Positions 62,856 through 64,000 of a DNA stretch of 64,000 nt are shown in pieces; position 1 is the stretch's first letter; each line of letters opens with the position of its first letter. The position numbers were made by a program, and so were the translations under genes. A model generated the notes under the pieces. The model did no database searches. It saw only the letters and a program-made list of their open reading frames with translations, and was not told the origin of the DNA. The stretch comes from Bacteroidota bacterium. GTDB taxonomy: Bacteria; Bacteroidota; Bacteroidia; NS11-12g; UBA955. The stretch is taken from NCBI GenBank assembly GCA_963169345.1, contig CAUJCT010000031.1:1-64000 (forward strand), read 5' to 3'.

Positions 62856-64000
62856 TTATTTCAGAGATTGCAATTTCACTTCATCAATCAGTACTTCAAT
62901 ATCTGAGCCTGTATTGTTAATTCTTAAAAAATTACCTCTTCCGTTTTTAGCAAGTTTTTGAAGAAATTCAAGAGCTTTGGTGTCGTTTCCAAAACCAATG
63001 CTTGAGAGAATAATGCCATCACTGTGATAATATTTTCTTGCTAATTTATGCAATTCATCATCACTGATTTTACTGCTGTTGAACAAGCCATCGGTTGCAA
63101 GGAAAATCTGATTATTGCCCCCTTTTATAAAATAAGTGACAGCTAATTCATAAGCCATTTTTAAACTCATAGCTCCATTACTTCCTCCGGCTGCCGATAA
63201 AGTATCAATGGCTTTCAGCATAGCACTTCGGTCGCTGCCGCTGTAGTTTTCGAAAACGATTTTTACTTTATAGGCATAGGTTATCAGAGTAATATGATCT
63301 TGTGGACGGGCTGAAAGTATCAAGCGCGTCATAGCCTTTTTCAAATAGAAAAGTTTAGTGCTGTCTTTCATACTGCCACTGATATCAATAATAAAAATCA
63401 AATGATTTGGTCGGTATCTGTGAGAATTGAATCCTGAGTCTGCCACAGAGTTTGGTACATAATCAAATACAGCTACAGAAGTGTCATCAGTGCTGGTTTC
63501 ACTGGGTGTTTTTTCTACTAAAACAGGTTCTTCAATAACACTGTCTTTGGGAAGTTTTACCAAATCTATTATCAATGTATTTTTATCAGGTTCATAAACA
63601 AATTCACTTTGATTGGGGTTATAGCCTTTTTTAGTGACATCCGCCATAATTGGTCCATAAGCACAATTGCATTTGTAGGTTTTAGAATTGTATCCTGAGA
63701 CGCAATAAGAGATTTTTTTATTTTGAGTTACTTTAACTTCGTCGGCACTAATAAATTCAAGTGTTTGAGCATCTCTTACAACAATTGAAAGGGGCACCTG
63801 ATTAGGTTTAAGCGGGCTGGAACTTTCAATAGAAGGACAAATGTTAAATGCAGTTTCTGCAATGGATTTTATCTGACCCTTTATGGTTAAGTTAACTGGA
63901 TTTGGGCTGCTGCTGAAATAGACCGGTACACTCAGGCTGAATTTGCCTTTTTTATCAGTGTAATAGACTATAGCCAATTGCATACTCTGACCAGGAAGTA
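62856..64000 (-). CDS. DUF1573-like/von Willebrand factor A protein, 5' end beyond the window
   Basis: The frame is open to the right edge, so the N-terminus is missing; the ATG at 63983 is internal. The visible part starts in a DUF1573-like strand pattern (YTDKKGKFSLSVPVYFSS), continues with a ~100-residue beta domain, and ends in a VWA domain (about 200-375 of the visible part). The MIDAS motif is DISGS, and FLATDG is the later metal loop. The intermediate GGT motif reads GGSNG. VWA domains bind ligands through a metal. It is probably an envelope protein; the function is unknown. Confidence 0.8.
   Translation of the reverse strand, partial: LPGQSMQLAIVYYTDKKGKFSLSVPVYFSSSPNPVNLTIKGQIKSIAETAFNICPSIESSSPLKPNQVPLSIVVRDAQTLEFISADEVKVTQNKKISYCVSGYNSKTYKCNCAYGPIMADVTKKGYNPNQSEFVYEPDKNTLIIDLVKLPKDSVIEEPVLVEKTPSETSTDDTSVAVFDYVPNSVADSGFNSHRYRPNHLIFIIDISGSMKDSTKLFYLKKAMTRLILSARPQDHITLITYAYKVKIVFENYSGSDRSAMLKAIDTLSAAGGSNGAMSLKMAYELAVTYFIKGGNNQIFLATDGLFNSSKISDDELHKLARKYYHSDGIILSSIGFGNDTKALEFLQKLAKNGRGNFLRINNTGSDIEVLIDEVKLQSLK

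Noticed and set aside
1..64000. tRNA, rRNA genes and CRISPR arrays
   Set aside because: Intergenic regions were scanned by eye for T-loop-like and CCA-end patterns and for regular repeats with spacers; none was convincing. A tRNAscan-SE or Infernal run would settle this.

Overview
The window looks like a chromosomal segment of a Bacteroidota (Bacteroidetes) bacterium, most like the Chitinophagia/Sphingobacteriia-Flavobacteriia side of the phylum. Reasons seen in the sequence: six large secreted proteins end in type IX secretion (T9SS) sorting domains; the gliding/T9SS lipoprotein GldH is present; promoters follow the Bacteroidetes pattern TTTG-N19/20-TAnnTTTG; clear Shine-Dalgarno sequences are scarce; base composition is AT-rich. 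No tRNA, rRNA or CRISPR array was seen. Lineage below phylum is inference.

Layout. 1-68: possible 5' end of a transposase cut by the window edge. 334-9997: MlaD-type lipid transport protein, POT peptide transporter, a 1,248-residue T9SS cargo, a solo biotin carrier, a lipoprotein with a YqaE/Pmp3-like tail, an OxyR-type peroxide sensor and pyrF. 10173-12781: four clustered proteins with TonB C-terminal domains, one with a Cys/His metal-site-like head. 13124-17523: a T9SS subtilase, a non-coding region with a diverged direct repeat, a porin and a strong candidate small RNA. 17571-24916: CoA-binding protein, redoxin-SDR pair, PKD/T9SS type B protein, and a large membrane glycosyltransferase-TPR fusion. 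25025-37919: radical SAM protein, permuted papain-like protein, ruvA, ilvE, rdgB, queA, two OmpH chaperones, murI, aconitase, an HTH-Fic protein with its own palindromic operator, rplS and a 2-Cys peroxiredoxin. 38039-49179: giant multi-domain T9SS protein, acyl-lipid desaturase, pseudouridine synthase with a 27-residue repeat tail, ComF, and a Calx-beta T9SS protein. 49241-64000: DUF2461, MarC, two tandem Cys-rich lipoproteins next to a DoxX/MauE-thioredoxin fusion, infB, a lone PaaD-like protein, an overlapping symporter-nuclease-recX operon, a gldH-DCC-WG-like operon, an O-antigen ligase-like protein, a LysM protein and a truncated DUF1573/VWA protein.

Most genes are single units or short operons of housekeeping and cell-envelope functions (outer-membrane biogenesis, T9SS export, redox control, nucleotide and tRNA metabolism). 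The parts least explained by known annotation are: the 64-nt candidate RNA at 17461; the repeat pair at 14881/15078, in which unrelated palindromes sit at the same place; the Cys-rich lipoprotein/DoxX-thioredoxin group; the TonB-domain cluster lacking membrane anchors; the autoregulated-looking HTH-Fic gene; and a set of genes whose -7 box lies only 4-8 nt before the start codon, implying leaderless or nearly leaderless mRNAs. Several starts were moved downstream of the longest open frame because the frame's first codons lie inside a promoter or a terminator.
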